From Anaeramoeba flamelloides (taxonomy: Eukaryota > Metamonada > Anaeramoebidae), in NCBI GenBank assembly GCA_027625915.1, contig JANTQA010000029.1, positions 2,976,001 through 3,040,000 on the forward strand: a stretch of 64,000 nt of DNA, read 5' to 3'. How positions within the stretch are numbered: the first letter of the stretch is position 1; every line of letters starts with the position of its first letter. Positions 12,322 through 25,100 of the stretch are shown one piece after another. The notes below the pieces were generated by a model. That model was not told the DNA's origin. It saw nothing but the letters and a program-made list of their open reading frames with translations, and made no database searches. The position numbers were made by a program, and so were the translations under genes.

Positions 12322-13043
12322 CAATCAATTCCACTTTTAAGGAACAAACTTCAACGAAATTTAAGACACAATAAAAATCTCAAATTAAGCAACAAGATAC
12401 AGATAATAAACCCCATTCCAAAAATTTGAACACACCCAAAATCAAAAATAGGCAAAAAAAACCCAATTTATTGTATTTTTCCAAACCTACTATAAAAAAA
12501 CATTTAAGTAACCCAGTATTAATGTTTTAATAAGTAATCGTTCTAATCCAGATAAAAGAAAAAAAATATAAAACTCAAAAATAAAAACAGTGTGTTCAAT
12601 AGAATGAAACAAGTGGAACAAAAAATATAACAATAAATTTGTTGAAATTTCACCAACAATTGTTAATCGATCAAATGTTAAGATACCATCTACTAATTGT
12701 CTGTTATTTTCCAATTTCACAAACTCAAAACTAACCTTTTATCAGACATTAAAAAAAAAATTCAGATCTAACTAAACAGATTACATATCTGAAAAAAAGG
12801 AAATCAAAACCAAACAAAAAAGACAAAAAATGAAATATTTTGTAAAATCAAAATTATTTCCAAATTGAATTTAAAGTATAATTTTGTTATTTTTTCAACT
12901 GTTTAAACTGTACATAAATGTTTGAAATCTAGTTTAGTAAAATAAATTGTAAAAAAAAAATTACAAATTTTATGGCTTAATTTGAGATTTTTTTGTTCCT
13001 TAAATTTCGTTGAAAGTTTGTACCTTAAAAGTGGAACTGACTG
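12322..13043. mobile_element. Longer TIR element of the 6662 family (family 8, copy b)
   Basis: The left end (CAATCAATTCCACTTTTAAGG) and right end (reverse complement CAGTCAGTTCCACTTTTAAGG) match the 192-bp MITE at 6662. They continue through AACAAACTTCAACGAAATTTAAG and ATCTCAAATTAAG. The right flank has TA at 13044-13045; the left flank TA is lost. The interior of about 580 bp is unrelated to the short copy and has no recognisable transposase. It includes 'CCATTCCAAAAATTTGAACACACCC' near 12412, which resembles the end of the Tc1/mariner element at 49861. Confidence 0.75.
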
Positions 13044-14919
13044 TAAGGATATTTGAGTTTATGTATCTAAAAATTTCCTATTCAGAAATTTTTCATTAAC
13101 AAATACACTTAAAAGGATTTTTTTTGATCCTATTTAGAGAATACTTTAATGAACCTGAATTTATACTTTAAATAAGATTGGATCAAAACTCTTGAAACAA
13201 ATTGGTAAATTTACACTAAATTCTTAAAAGGATTTTTAATATTTATTTTTTAAAAATTTTCTTCGTGGAAACTTCAACTTTACTAATAAGGCATTACATA
13301 ATTCACTTAAAATTTCTCCCCAATCCTTTTGAATATAACTAAAGTCCTATTTTATAATTCAATTAATTTTAGAATAAAAATATAGTTTGGTTTAATTTTT
13401 AAGGAACAATTTTGTTCAAAAAAAAATTAAAAATATAAATACTCTAATCACTTACTTTGTATTTTTTATATCCCTGGAGCAATATTACCACGAAAAAAAA
13501 TATTTTAAAATTGATTTTCTTTATTTGATAAATTTTAATTAACGAAAAAAAAAATTCCTAATGATTTTAGATTGTAAAAAATTCAATTAATAAAAAATTT
13601 TAAAAAGAAATCTCAAAATAAAAAAATTCTTATTTTTTAAAAAAATATTCTTTTCCTCTTTAATTTTTCAAAAGTCTGAAATATCATATATTAAAAATTA
13701 ATATCTAACCTTTATTAAATCAGATAACCAATTTTTTTCAATTTAACCCTATTTATGATTATTTTTTCGACCTCGAAATATGACAGTGTAATGATATTGT
13801 AACATTATTTAAGGTATGAATCAAATCTTTTAATAAATAAATAATTATGTAAAAAAAAACGTCTATATCTCAATAAGTCAGATTTAATAACAACACTTTG
13901 AAACCAATACATTTATAAACAACAATTATATTTCGCAACCAATTTAAATTTAAAATTGAATGTCTCTGTTTGCAACGATTTTCTTAAAATATACTCTTTT
14001 TTCATTGTTGATTTTACAAGAATGACAACTCATCACATTATAATTTATTTTTAATCAATATCGGATATGATAAAAAAAAAATCAATTTTTTTGTTTTAAC
14101 TTTTAAAAGACTTTTTTTATATGATATCTTCAAATTCGTGAATACCTAGTGAATTTTCTATGCACAGCTAATATAAACAAAAGAGAAATATGAAAAGAGT
14201 CGATATTATCTCAAGGTATAAAATTTCTGATGTTGTTATTTTTCAAGATTTGAAAATTTTTGTATTTAGGGTTCCAAGTTTACAAAAAAAAAAAAATAGA
14301 TAAAAAATGTACCAAGTAACCAAATTCAGCAATAATTTCAATTGACAATTTATTATAATATTTTGAAATTTTATTGAATAACTGATCAATCCTTTAGATT
14401 AACAATAACAATCACAAAAGGTAAAACATTATTTTCCCAATTTATTATAATTTATATTCGTGTATTTATTATTATTTTAGATACTATAAAGAGAAAAATT
14501 TATTTTTCAAGTGTTGTAATATTCAAATAAATAATTTACTTTATTCTATTAAAATATGAATTGAAGATGATAAAATTTCCAAAATTTCTTAATACCCTAA
14601 CCAAAACCCCATATTAATAATAATTTTTCTAATAATTGTTTCTTCTTTTGGTTCTCATTCTATTAGCCAACCTAAAAAATTCTTCTCAAGTTGAATTGTT
14701 TTTTTTTTAATCGATCACAAATCAGATTAAAATTTCTCTTTCTTCTATTTGTTTCTTTAACCTGTGAAGGAAATATCACATTTTATAAAAACGTATTTAT
14801 TTTATATTCAAGAACATTTTTTAAATGAGTGATTATTTTTGATTTATCATACATTCATAGGAATTTGTAAAAGAAATAAAAAAGAAAAAAGGAAACAAAG
14901 ATATTTATTTTTTTTCAAC

Positions 14920-15535
14920 TAAACACCATTTCAAAAATTGTGACTAACCTGAAATAATAAATTGTAAAATAAAAAAATAGATATCCTTTAGTATTCAAGA
15001 ACAACTAATCATTCAAAACGATTTGTAGTTCACTTTTAAATCCTTCTAAATAAGTAAAAACCTGATATTTTACTAAAAAAAATTATAAAACCAATAAATA
15101 AAAAAAAGTGAGGTAACAATTTTTGAAATGAGCTTTACCGATTTTTTATTACTGAACTTTCACTGAAAAAAAGTTGAACCCGATTTTTTACAAATAATTA
15201 AATTCATTTTAAAAGACATTACATGAGTCGAAATTTTCATAGTGATTATTTGTCTTTTAAAGATCTTTTTTTTCCACATGATCTTATACAAAAAAAAAGA
15301 AAAAAAAAAAGAAAAAGAAAAAGAAAAATAACAAAAAAAGAAAAAGCAAAACAAAAATTTGAAAAATTAGAAAAAAGGATTCTGAAATTTGCAAAATTAG
15401 AAAAAATGTTAATTATCCCAAAAATTTGAAAATATTTTTTTGATAAGAATACAGGAATAAACCTCAAAACAACTTCCATTAACATTATAAAGTGAGTCAA
15501 AATTTTTGAAAAATAGTTTTCAAAAAATTCCATGC
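14920..15535 (+). repeat. Interspersed repeat family 4, copy a
   Basis: Shares ordered blocks with 39775-40510: 'CCTGAAATA', 'AAAAACCTGATATTTT', 'TTATTACTGAACTTTCACTG', a Lys-codon A-rich stretch, and a terminal 'TTTTTGAAAAATAGTTT'. The left edge carries 'AACACCATTTCAAAAATT', which loosely resembles the Tc1-type end at 49861. Open frames inside (for example 15223-15429) are not conserved as protein between the two copies. Confidence 0.7.
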
Positions 15536-15540
15536 TTTTA

Positions 15541-15850
15541 CTAAAGCTTTTGGTCTTTCATACCTTTCAAACACTTGGGGACACTTGACAACCCATTCAA
15601 ACAGCTTATAACATTCTTAAAGGGGAAAATATTGTAAAAGTGTTTTGTTTTGGAAAATTCAAGAGATTTTTTTGTAAGGTGATCTCAAATAAAAAAATTT
15701 TCTTTTTTTCGATTTTTATTGAATTATTGCAATTTTGTGGAATTCTCGTGATTTTATGATTTTATCATGACAAAGTTGGATTAATCACGATTTCTTCTTA
15801 TCATCGCGAATTTATTACTAATATCGTGATAATTCATGCTATCATGAAAA
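15541..15850 (+). repeat. Interspersed repeat family 5, copy a
   Basis: The block around 15600-15690, including 'AAAAGTGTTTTGTTTTGG' and 'CAAGAGATTTTTTTGTAAGG', appears in reverse complement at 44338-44470. It is followed in both copies by short ATCACGAT/ATCATGA words. A smaller relative with clean inverted ends is at 30637-30804. Confidence 0.65.
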
Positions 15851-15895
15851 TTCCATCTAAATAAAAAACATAAAAAATAAATAAAAAAAATATTC

Positions 15896-17741
15896 TTAGA
15901 TCATAATTTTCCAAATTTCAGCATTTAATTGAAATTTTTCATTAATATATGATTGAAAGGAATTAAAAACACAGACAGGACAGCTAGAATAAACTTTAGG
16001 TTGCTTAAAATTTTGTAGTAAAATATTTGTGGTCTGAGGGAAGGAAATAGGTAATTGTAGAATTTTTTTTTTAAAAATTGGAAGCAAAAGTGAGTCAAAA
16101 TCCACTTTAGGAAAATGATGACCACAAGTAAATATTATCAATTGATCATTATGATCACCCCCGCTACTATACTTAACATTTGAACTATTGTTGACACCAA
16201 ATAAATTGTTTTTAGATGATTGTGGATGGTTTTTATTATTTTGTTGAAAATTTTTTAAATTATCATTTTTAAGATTCGAAAGATGATCAAAGCATGCGTC
16301 GTTCAAAAAAATCTTTTGTTTTGATAAAAATAATTTGGAAATTTCAATTTTTTCGTTTAATTGTAGCTTTAATTCGATGTTTTTTTTAACACCATTTACA
16401 AATCGTTTTGTTGGGATTTTTTGTTTTTGGAAATTTAAAATTTCATTTTGATAATTATTTAATTTCAATTGGGCAACTTTAAATAATAGATTTGAAGAAA
16501 ATTTCAGGATTAGTGGATTGTTTTTTTTTTTTTGATTAAATATTTTTACTAAAACTTTGCCATAAATGTGGAAATATTTTAATAATTTCTGTTCAAGTAA
16601 TTGGATTGGTAAATTATTCTTTTTCCAAAACTGAATTATTTTTAAAATAATTTCTTTTTCTTTATCAAATTGTTTTTTTTGATTTTCTTTTTGATTCTTC
16701 TGTGATTTGTGGTTATGGTTATGATTATGGCTATGGCTATGGCTATGGATATGATTAGGATTATTATCATTTTGGCTTTCCCGTTGAATATCATTTTCAT
16801 TTACATTGTTTTTTTGAGAAAATGAAGAGTTATTCGAATTAAAAAATAATTCTGTCATTTCAAACATTTCAAAAATAAAATTTTTGAAAATAATATTTTT
16901 TCCATTTTTTTTAAATTTCATATTTCTTTTTTCAATAAATTGTTGACAATAAAGAAAAAAAAAATCAATTGAAGTGGAAGCATCTTGTAAAATCTGATAA
17001 ATAAAGGAAATAATATAAAACAATTTTAAATCAAAACATCTTTGTAAAATTATTGAAATCCTATATTTGCTTTGATAATCAATCAATTGCTTTTTTATTT
17101 TCATTCGCCCTTTTTGAATTAATTGGAAATTCGGATTCTTTGATTTCAATAAACGGGAATGTAATATTAATGCACATATCAAATTTAATTCAACATTGAT
17201 ATAGATTAGTATTGGTGGGATTTTGATATTTGAAATCATTTCCGTTTTGTTATTGCTGTTTATTAAATTGATATCATTTTCATCATCATCGTTCTCATTG
17301 CCCTTCCCAAATTCTTTTTTTTGATCATAAATATTTAAATTTCTATTTGAAATTTTTAATAAAAATTCATTAGAGATCTGATTTAATTTATTAATTATAC
17401 GAGTATTGTATCTTACAACGGAATAGGGATCATTCGTTATTAATAATAATTGAATATCTATTGGAAATAAGTTTAAATAATTTATTAAAATTTCTTGATA
17501 ATTATTTTTCATTAATAATTTTAATTGCTGTCTTGATAACAATTGGATTTTTTTTTCAGTTAAAATTAAAAATGTTTTTTCAACAATATTTTTATGAATA
17601 GCTATTTCTATGACCAAATCCGTTAATGAGTATTTCAGTAATATCTTTATTATTTTTGTTGGATCATAATAATTGTTTGTTAATAAAAAATTTTTTAAAA
17701 TACTATTAAAATTATTATTATTATTACTATTATTATTGTTT

Positions 17742-17788
<47 letters not shown>

Positions 17789-18545
17789 ACTTTTATTATT
17801 ATTATTATTATTATTACTCCTCTTGCAATTGCAGTTTTCCTCGGAAAAAATTAATTGTAAATAACATAAAATTAATAAATATGATATTATTCTTTTATTC
17901 TTTTCAATTTCACAAACATTTAATTGTGTCTGCAAATATGAAATTACTAATCCAATTTGATTAATTTTTGCAAATTTTGAAACGATTATTTCTGGTCTTT
18001 CATCTGAGGAACAATACAATTCTAAAGACAATTTATAATCTTTCATTAATTCATATTGTTTTATAGCCTCTTTTAAATATAATTTTTTAATTGGTAATTG
18101 GAAACAGTGGCCAACATATTCTGCCAAATTGTACATTTGTTTTGAAAGCAAATCACAAAATAATTTTGATTGTTCTTCCTTTGCCCCAATTAAATAAATA
18201 CTTTTGGAAGTCCAAAGTAAGCAATGGTCTTGTCTATTCCTTAATTCTAGAAATCCACCAAAAAGTTCATTTTTTGGTAAAATAAAGCTTTGGAAAATTA
18301 ATTTATTCTTTAAATTTTCTTTTTCTTTTTCTTTTTTTTTGATCGAAAAAAACTTTGAAAAAATATTAATTTGTAAAGAATTATGAGACACATTTTTATT
18401 ATGATGAATTTGATTTTTTTGTCTTTTTTCATCTTTATTTTGCCTTTCCTTTCCTTTTCCTTTTTCTTTTTCTTTTTCTTTTTCATTGATTTTTGAAATT
18501 ATTAATATTTCTTTTTTGTTATTCATATTCTCCATAACATTACTC

Positions 18546-18585
<40 letters not shown>

Positions 18586-19774
18586 GATTATTACTATTAT
18601 GATTCTTCTGAATTGCTTTCAAAGTATTCTGCTTTTTATTTTTTCTTTTTTTCATTATTGAGCCTATAATTAGATTCTCAGTTAAAATTACTTGCTTACA
18701 ATCTTTCTTTGGTATTTTATATTGATAAAGTGGTTCTTTCGGTAAAGAAGGCAGACTGGAATCAAACAATTGGATTTCTCCTTCAACTGGTAAATGCACT
18801 TTAACATATGTTTTGGGAATACAACTGATATTAGTTTGCTTATAATGAGTTTCTTGGCATATTTCACTATCCTGGGGAAACCGTTCAAAAGCAAATTTTT
18901 GAATTTTAAAATGATTGGAACCGAAAATTGTTACAATGCCAATAGTTGGGTGCAAATCTTCTAAAATTAAATAGAAATAATGTAAATTAAATGTTTGGAT
19001 TAGCAAGTATTGCAAGGGCGGATATTGGAAGAGACTTATTTTTTTAATTGGTTGTTTTAATTTCATTTTTTTTTCAATTGTTTGGCTCAACAAATTAAAA
19101 AACATTAATTCCCCAAATAAAGTGCTAATAATTAGATATTCTTCACGGGTTGAGGTTGTCCACCACACACAATTCGTGACTTGATCTCCTTCTTTTAATT
19201 CGTTTTTTAGCGTCTGAATGATTTGAAATTTGTCTCTTGTAAACATTTGAAAATTCTTTTTTTGAATTGGCTTTTGTTTTTTGTTTTTGTTTTTGTTTTT
19301 GTGTTTTGTTTTATTTGGTTTTTTTTTGGAATCATTTTCGTTTTGTTTTTCCTGTAGATTACTTATTTTTAATTCTAATTTTCGAAATTTTCTTTCAGAG
19401 TGCGATAACAATTGCCTTAAAATTCTTCCCAACGGAATATTAACTAAAATTAAATCAGACGTTACAACCAATAGAGCATCACATGTGTCGGAAAAGCTTA
19501 AACTAACAATCTCTTTACCAGGTATAAATTTTATGTGTCTCGTCAGAAAGTTGTTTGCTGGATATTCCGAAATTAAAAAGCAAATATGACAAAGATCAGT
19601 TGCAAAAACACAGATACAGTAACGATCATGATAAATTCCACTAACCCCATGAGTGAAGTGTCCAAAAACTCGCTGTTTGTTCGGATTTGAATTCTGTTTT
19701 GGTACACTAATTTGAAGAAGCGATCGTAGCTCGAAAATTCGGGATTCTTTTTCGATTTTTTTTCGTTTTTTCAT
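15896..19774 (-). CDS. Large solenoid protein with C-terminal RING-like motif, HOPS/CORVET- or BLOC-2-like
   Basis: A single 1292-residue frame runs from ATG at 19774 to TAA at 15896. Residues 35-330 consist of short beta-strand-like blocks (for example residues 200-250 with TNCVWWTTSTREEYLIISTL), consistent with an N-terminal propeller. Residues about 540-1150 are helical, leucine-rich and solenoid-like (LYLKEAIKQYELMKDYKLSL). They are interrupted by two polyasparagine runs near residues 395-410 and 645-680 and by a His-Ser/His-Asn tract near 1010. The last 80 residues contain a CGHHF motif and a CPVC motif separated by about 50 residues, a partial RING or zinc finger lacking an obvious first CxxC. 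Propeller plus solenoid plus C-terminal RING is the arrangement of Vps11/18/41/8 tethering subunits; BLOC-2 proteins share the first two parts. I cannot assign the exact member. It probably acts in endolysosomal membrane traffic, by architecture only. Confidence 0.6.
17720..17850 (-). repeat. AAC/AAT trinucleotide repeats encoding polyasparagine
   Basis: The plus strand reads (GTT)n then (ATT)n, encoding Asn runs in the minus-strand gene. A second Asn tract is encoded at about 18545-18590. Such tracts are common in AT-rich protist proteomes. Confidence 0.9.
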
Positions 19775-22163
19775 TACACTTTAAATTTTGAAAACAAGAA
19801 AAATAATCAAAAAATGAAAAATGTAATTCTCTTATTTGAGGTGGAGCTAGAAAATTTGAAGTCTTTTTGTAGTCAGGTTATTCTTTCTTTTTTCAAAATA
19901 ATTATCTCAATCCTTAATTTTAAAATACTTTTTAATCATTTCAAAACGAATACACAGTTACCTGATTACTTTTGAGATTTAAGAAACAACTGAAGACTAC
20001 AAAGAGTTAAATATAAACATAGTAACTCTAAAAATTTCTTTGTTGTTTACACTCTAGTGTGATTGTGGTCACCCTTTTCAACTCACAAACATTGTCTCAA
20101 ATTCAAAACAGTTTTCTTGTTTTCTAAAATACATATACTATAAATTATTGAAACCGACAATTGAAAATATGTAAACCTTGAATTGATTTCTTTGGATCAA
20201 TAATTATTAAAAAAGTAGAGTATTGAAAAAAATACCGCACATTAAAAAAATCCCTGACAAGATTTTTAATTGTGAATATTAGAAAAATTGTTGTGTAATT
20301 TCAATTATTTAGAATCGTCGACAATTTTTTTATGAATCAAAAGTTTGTAAATTATAACCCCCCTTACTTATTAGAATCCTGAGTAATTAATTTGTACTTT
20401 TTCAAAACACATTTCAATCAATTAAAAAACAAGAATTAAAAATATCATTTTCTAAATTCATAGCAAACCTCTATAAAACTCTATTGTTTTTCAAAATAGG
20501 TAAATCTACTTTAATTCTTCAAAGAATTACCTGAGTATTCTATAGATACACCAATTTAATGAACTTTAGGTCTGTTTATTTCTTTTCTCATAAAAAATTT
20601 GTTGATTTAAACAAAAGGATTTGATTTTAAATATTTACAATTAGAAAACTAATTTACTAATATCAACAATTAAAAATCTTCTCCATGTTTATTTTCATGT
20701 CTGGTATTTTTTTACAATATTATACTTGAAATAATTAATATTTGAAAAAAATAAATTTGAAAAATGAAGCGCCAAATATAAACATTTAACTCAAAAAGTA
20801 TTGAGTTAAATTTTGTAACAATTTTGTTTAAAAAAAAAACAACAAAAAATTTTATAAAATATTTTACATTAAAATATTTTAGTTGAAGAAGAAAGAAATC
20901 TTAATAATCTTTAAAGGTTGATTATAAAAAATAACTTTATTAAATTGAAATACTTTTCGAATTTAATATTTACATAAAATATCAAGAAGATTTATTTATT
21001 TATTTATTTATTGAGAGAAAGGAGTAATCAAAGAAATTTTACCAAATAAAAAAGAGAAGAAGAATATTAATTAAAATATTAAAGTACAAAAATATTAGAT
21101 AATTTTAATGACGAAATTAAAAATTTCTACTATCATTAGTTTTTTTTTTAATTTTTTAAAATGAATTGAAAATTTTTGAAATTTTCTTTTTATTACTGAA
21201 ATTAAAAAAACCCAATATTCCTTTTCTAGAGTTCAGTTTATATGTAGTAAAAAACCAGTTTATATTTTTTTGATTTGTAAAATAATCATGTTTTTATGTT
21301 ATGATTTTAGCCTTGACGAAAATACAATATGATATTGTTCAAAGTGATATAAGATAATATTTTTTTTGAAAATGATATTGCTTTTTTATTCAAAACTAAA
21401 AAAAAAAAAACTATTATTTAGATTTCGGCATTGTTTTTAATCAAAGTAAGGGAATTTTTTCCTTTTCCAAGCAGTACAAGAAAATTAAAGGATTTTTTTT
21501 TTTTAGTTTTTCTTGAACAAATAAATTGGTTCTTTGAACCAAATTATCTTTTCAGATATTTTATCAGTTGGGCGAGGCATCTTTTGTGATTTATAATTTT
21601 AACAACTTGATTGCAAATAACTAGTTAAAGTCTTATTAATTAACTTTTAATATAATTTATAATGTAAGATATCTTGTAAAAATTTTCTTATTTTACCTAA
21701 TAATAATTGAAAATAAGAAGATCAGAAAATTTTCAAACTTTGTTTAATAATAAAATGATTTCTCAAAATCTTTCCACAATAACTACAGTACGTCTTAAAA
21801 TTTTTAGAGTTCTGATCTTTTTCTTATATGTAGTTATTCAAATTTATTACTTAAAAATTCACAAATAAAAAGTTTGGGTTTTTAAAAAAATAAATATCAT
21901 TTTTATTAATAAAATAAAATCAAAAATTTAAAATTATATAGATATTTAAAATTTATTTTTAAGTATTTATTAAAGTAGAGGTAAAGATGAGGAAATTCTA
22001 ATTGTAAATAGGATAAAAAAAAAAAATTGGATAAAAATAAAATATTATGAAAAGGAAAAACATAATAAATGAATCTAAATGAATAAAATAAAATGAAAGG
22101 AAGAGAAAAAAAAAAGAAAAAGAAAAAGTAAAAGAAAAAGAAAAAGAAAAAGAGAAAAAAGTC
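19775..22163. other. Intergenic region with one repeat
   Basis: Nothing coding is supported. Positions 20240-20620 match segments at 47960-48250 and 63480-63850. A TTTA tetranucleotide run occurs at 20990-21012. Confidence 0.6.
20240..20620 (+). repeat. Interspersed repeat family 2, copy a
   Basis: Contains 'TTTTAATTGTGAATATTAG', an 'AATTATAACC...CTTACTTATTA' block, 'TTTTTCAAAACACATTTCAATCAATTAAAAAACAAG' and 'TTTAATGAACTTTAGG' in that order. Equivalent blocks occur at 63480-63850, and partly at 47960-48250 in another context. There is no coding capacity and no clear inverted ends. Confidence 0.65.
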
Positions 22164-22181
22164 TTAAAGTATGGTAAGTTG

Positions 22182-25100
22182 TTAATCTTCTGCGTATATA
22201 CAGACTGCAAGGACACATTTCTTTGGGAGGTCTTTAAAAGCAACACCAAGGTCATCATCATTTCTCTTATATGAAAGAGTTTTATTATCCATGTCTACTT
22301 TCATTGTTACGATATCACCTGTTCTACATTTTTGACCCCATTTTTCGGGAAATCCGTGACTAAATTTAGATGGCATATGTATATCATAAGCCCATCCATC
22401 TTTACTAACCTTAACATTTTTATTGGGTTCCTTCACACCGATGTGGAAGCTGTTTGAGGTCTTGTGATCGATTTTGAATTTATAAAAATGAACACCCCTT
22501 TTCATAATGTTAATCCCTTCGACTTGATTTGTAAACCAAGTGGCGCCATTGCCACCGACGTTTTTGATTGTTTTGTTATTATTAGACAATTTAAAATATT
22601 GGCCACATCTTTCTGGGTTGAAGCATTTTTTGGAATGCCTACTAATTTTAAACCCAATGCCTTGGGGTATAATTTCTTGCGAGCCGAATCTTAAAATGGT
22701 TATTTTATAATTTCCAATTTGGGAGGGTTTAAAATTGCATTCATAGATACCAACAGTTTTACTTGGCTTATATTTGAAGTCATTACGTTGAATGATATTT
22801 TTCTCATTAATCTTGATACACAGCTCCATATCAACTTCTTTCAGAAAGTTTTTATAATTAATCGATTTTTGTTTTAAATGTATACGGACAGACACCGTTT
22901 CTCCCAATTGATATTCCTCCTTAACGCGAATTACATAATTGCTAAGCTCAATTTGCTTTTGTAAAGATAAATCTTGGATAGTTCTTAATTGTTTCATAAT
23001 TGGTAAGCATAATTCGTCATCAATCTTAAAATCACTGTCACTTTCTTTTTCATTTTCATTTTTCTTTTTTTTATTGTTCTTTTTTTTATTTTCACTTTCC
23101 AAATTCTTTTCTTTTTTTTCTGTAATTACTTTTACTTTCGAAACCCTTGAATAAAAATATAAAACCTCAAGTGGGTTGCTGTTTTTTTCGTTTACTAATT
23201 CTTCTAATCTTGGAATATAAGACTTTGATGTTTTTAATAGTTTTTTTTCCTTTTTTTCCTTTTGGATTTGCTCTTTGTACATAAGTATGTGCCCATTGGA
23301 ATCGTTATTCACTAAATTAATAATTTCATTCATTTTTTCGTTAATCTTATCAATAAGGTGCTTTCCTTTATAACTTATTTCTTGAATCAATTTCTTTTTT
23401 TGTTTTTCAATTTCTTGGAATTTTTTTTCAATTGTTTGAATGCTTTGTTTTTTTTCATGCATAGTTTGTTTGAGATTTTTGGTTTCAACTAGCTTGTTGA
23501 TATCAATTTTGACGATTGCATCTTCGATAAGTTCAATATTATGTAATTTATGTTTTTCTAAAAGCCCTTTTGTGCAGATTAATTTGTTACAATCAAAACA
23601 ATATGAGGAAAATTTCTTATCGTGCTTACTACACTTTTTTGGAATTTCAATTGCATTTTCAATGCCAGTTGGGACAAATCATAGATGAACTCTAATTATT
23701 TCTGAATTTGTTTTTGAAGATCAGAAAAATATAATTAAAATTAAAAAATTTTGAAATAAAAACTTTAAAATATTTAAATTCTTGGATTAATTCATGTATT
23801 ACTGAAATATGAAAAATTAATAAAGTTTAATCAAAGAATAAATAATAAAATTAATTGGAATTCAAAAGATATTATTGAACTAAAAAAAGAAATATACAAA
23901 TACATATATAAAGAGTTGTTGAATTCAACAAGTTGGAAGGTCCAAAAATATTTCACAATAATAAAAAATAAAAATTATTTATTTAAAACTCAAAAATATT
24001 TAAGTTATCCCTCAAGCTCAACAATTCTAAAATTCAGAACATTCAGTAACTGTTTAAATAGATATTACTATGTAATTAATAAAAATTCAAATCAATTTTG
24101 TCCTTTATGTCGAAAATATAAACAAAGGGAAATTATAGAAAATATTGATCACTTTTTATGGATATTTCCTTTCTCTGAAAAAGATAGATTAATTGTTCAC
24201 AATAAATTGAAACAAATAAATCTTAATGAATTGATTTTAAACTGTGATCGTTTGAAATTATTTTCATTAATTAATAATCGTGAAATCTATGATTTTACGC
24301 TTAAATTTCTGAAAGGGAATTTAAGTCTAAGGGCAACTAGAGTGTAACATACACTTCTTCGTTAATAAAAAAAAAAAAAATTAAAAAATTTTTAAAATAT
24401 AAATAACAATTATTAATATTTTAATGAAAAGATTGTTAAATTTAAATATTAATGGAAAAAAATGCAATTTTCTTAAAATTCATTTGATATAAATTGGATT
24501 TGTCTGATCAAGTTTTAATAGATGTGAGGAAAAAAAAAAAAGAATTTGTTTATTCAATGAATAACTGGTCATAATAAACTAGAACTCAAAATTTTTTTAA
24601 TTTAGAAAACTAAAACAAGTTTAAAATACTTCTTGATAAGGTGTCTATTTCTGATCACTCTGTGAATTAGAAAGAACACATTTTGACAATTCAAAAATCT
24701 CTCTTTAACAGACAAAGTGTTTTTTAACAATAAAATCCAATACAATTCCAAGTTTATGACTAAATTGTAAAAAGATTTAAAAGAAAAACCATAATACAAT
24801 TTCTGGAAATTTGGAAATAGACTTGATTTTGGCTGGATAATAATAAAATTTATCTTCAAAATTGGAATATTTTATCAAATTCTTACAATATTTTCGATAG
24901 ATCAAAACAATTCAATTTCCATTCATTTTTAAATTTTCAGGTGTTTTATCTTTGATAGAAAAGATATTTCTGGATCAAAAAGTGGTTATAGGTTCAAAAC
25001 CAAGGATTTAATTGTGAGAATTGCTTCAAAATTTGTTGGACTGTTTTCAAAACCAAATTTTATGTGGATCAAAAATTTAAATCACAATTAAAAAAAAAGT

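Larger units (their letters stand above)
10839..15895. other. Intergenic region, repeats
   Basis: No gene is supported. It contains an interrupted (AT)n tract at 11930-11971, a long MITE-family element at 12322-13043, a repeat at 14920-15535 shared with 39.8-40.5 kb, and a repeat at 15541-15850 shared with 44.1-44.5 kb. The open frames at 12069 and 12490 have no domain, and the second lies inside the 12322-13043 element. Confidence 0.6.

Noticed and set aside
12490-12720. 76-residue minus-strand frame
   Set aside because: It lies within the 12322-13043 mobile element, has no domain and has AT-rich composition.
17673-17864. Plus-strand poly-leucine frame
   Set aside because: It is the complement of polyasparagine codons in the large minus-strand gene.
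23679-23681. TGA as a sense codon in this organism
   Set aside because: Tryptophan is TGG in the other genes and no other gene here has an in-frame TGA, so a reassigned code is not supported.
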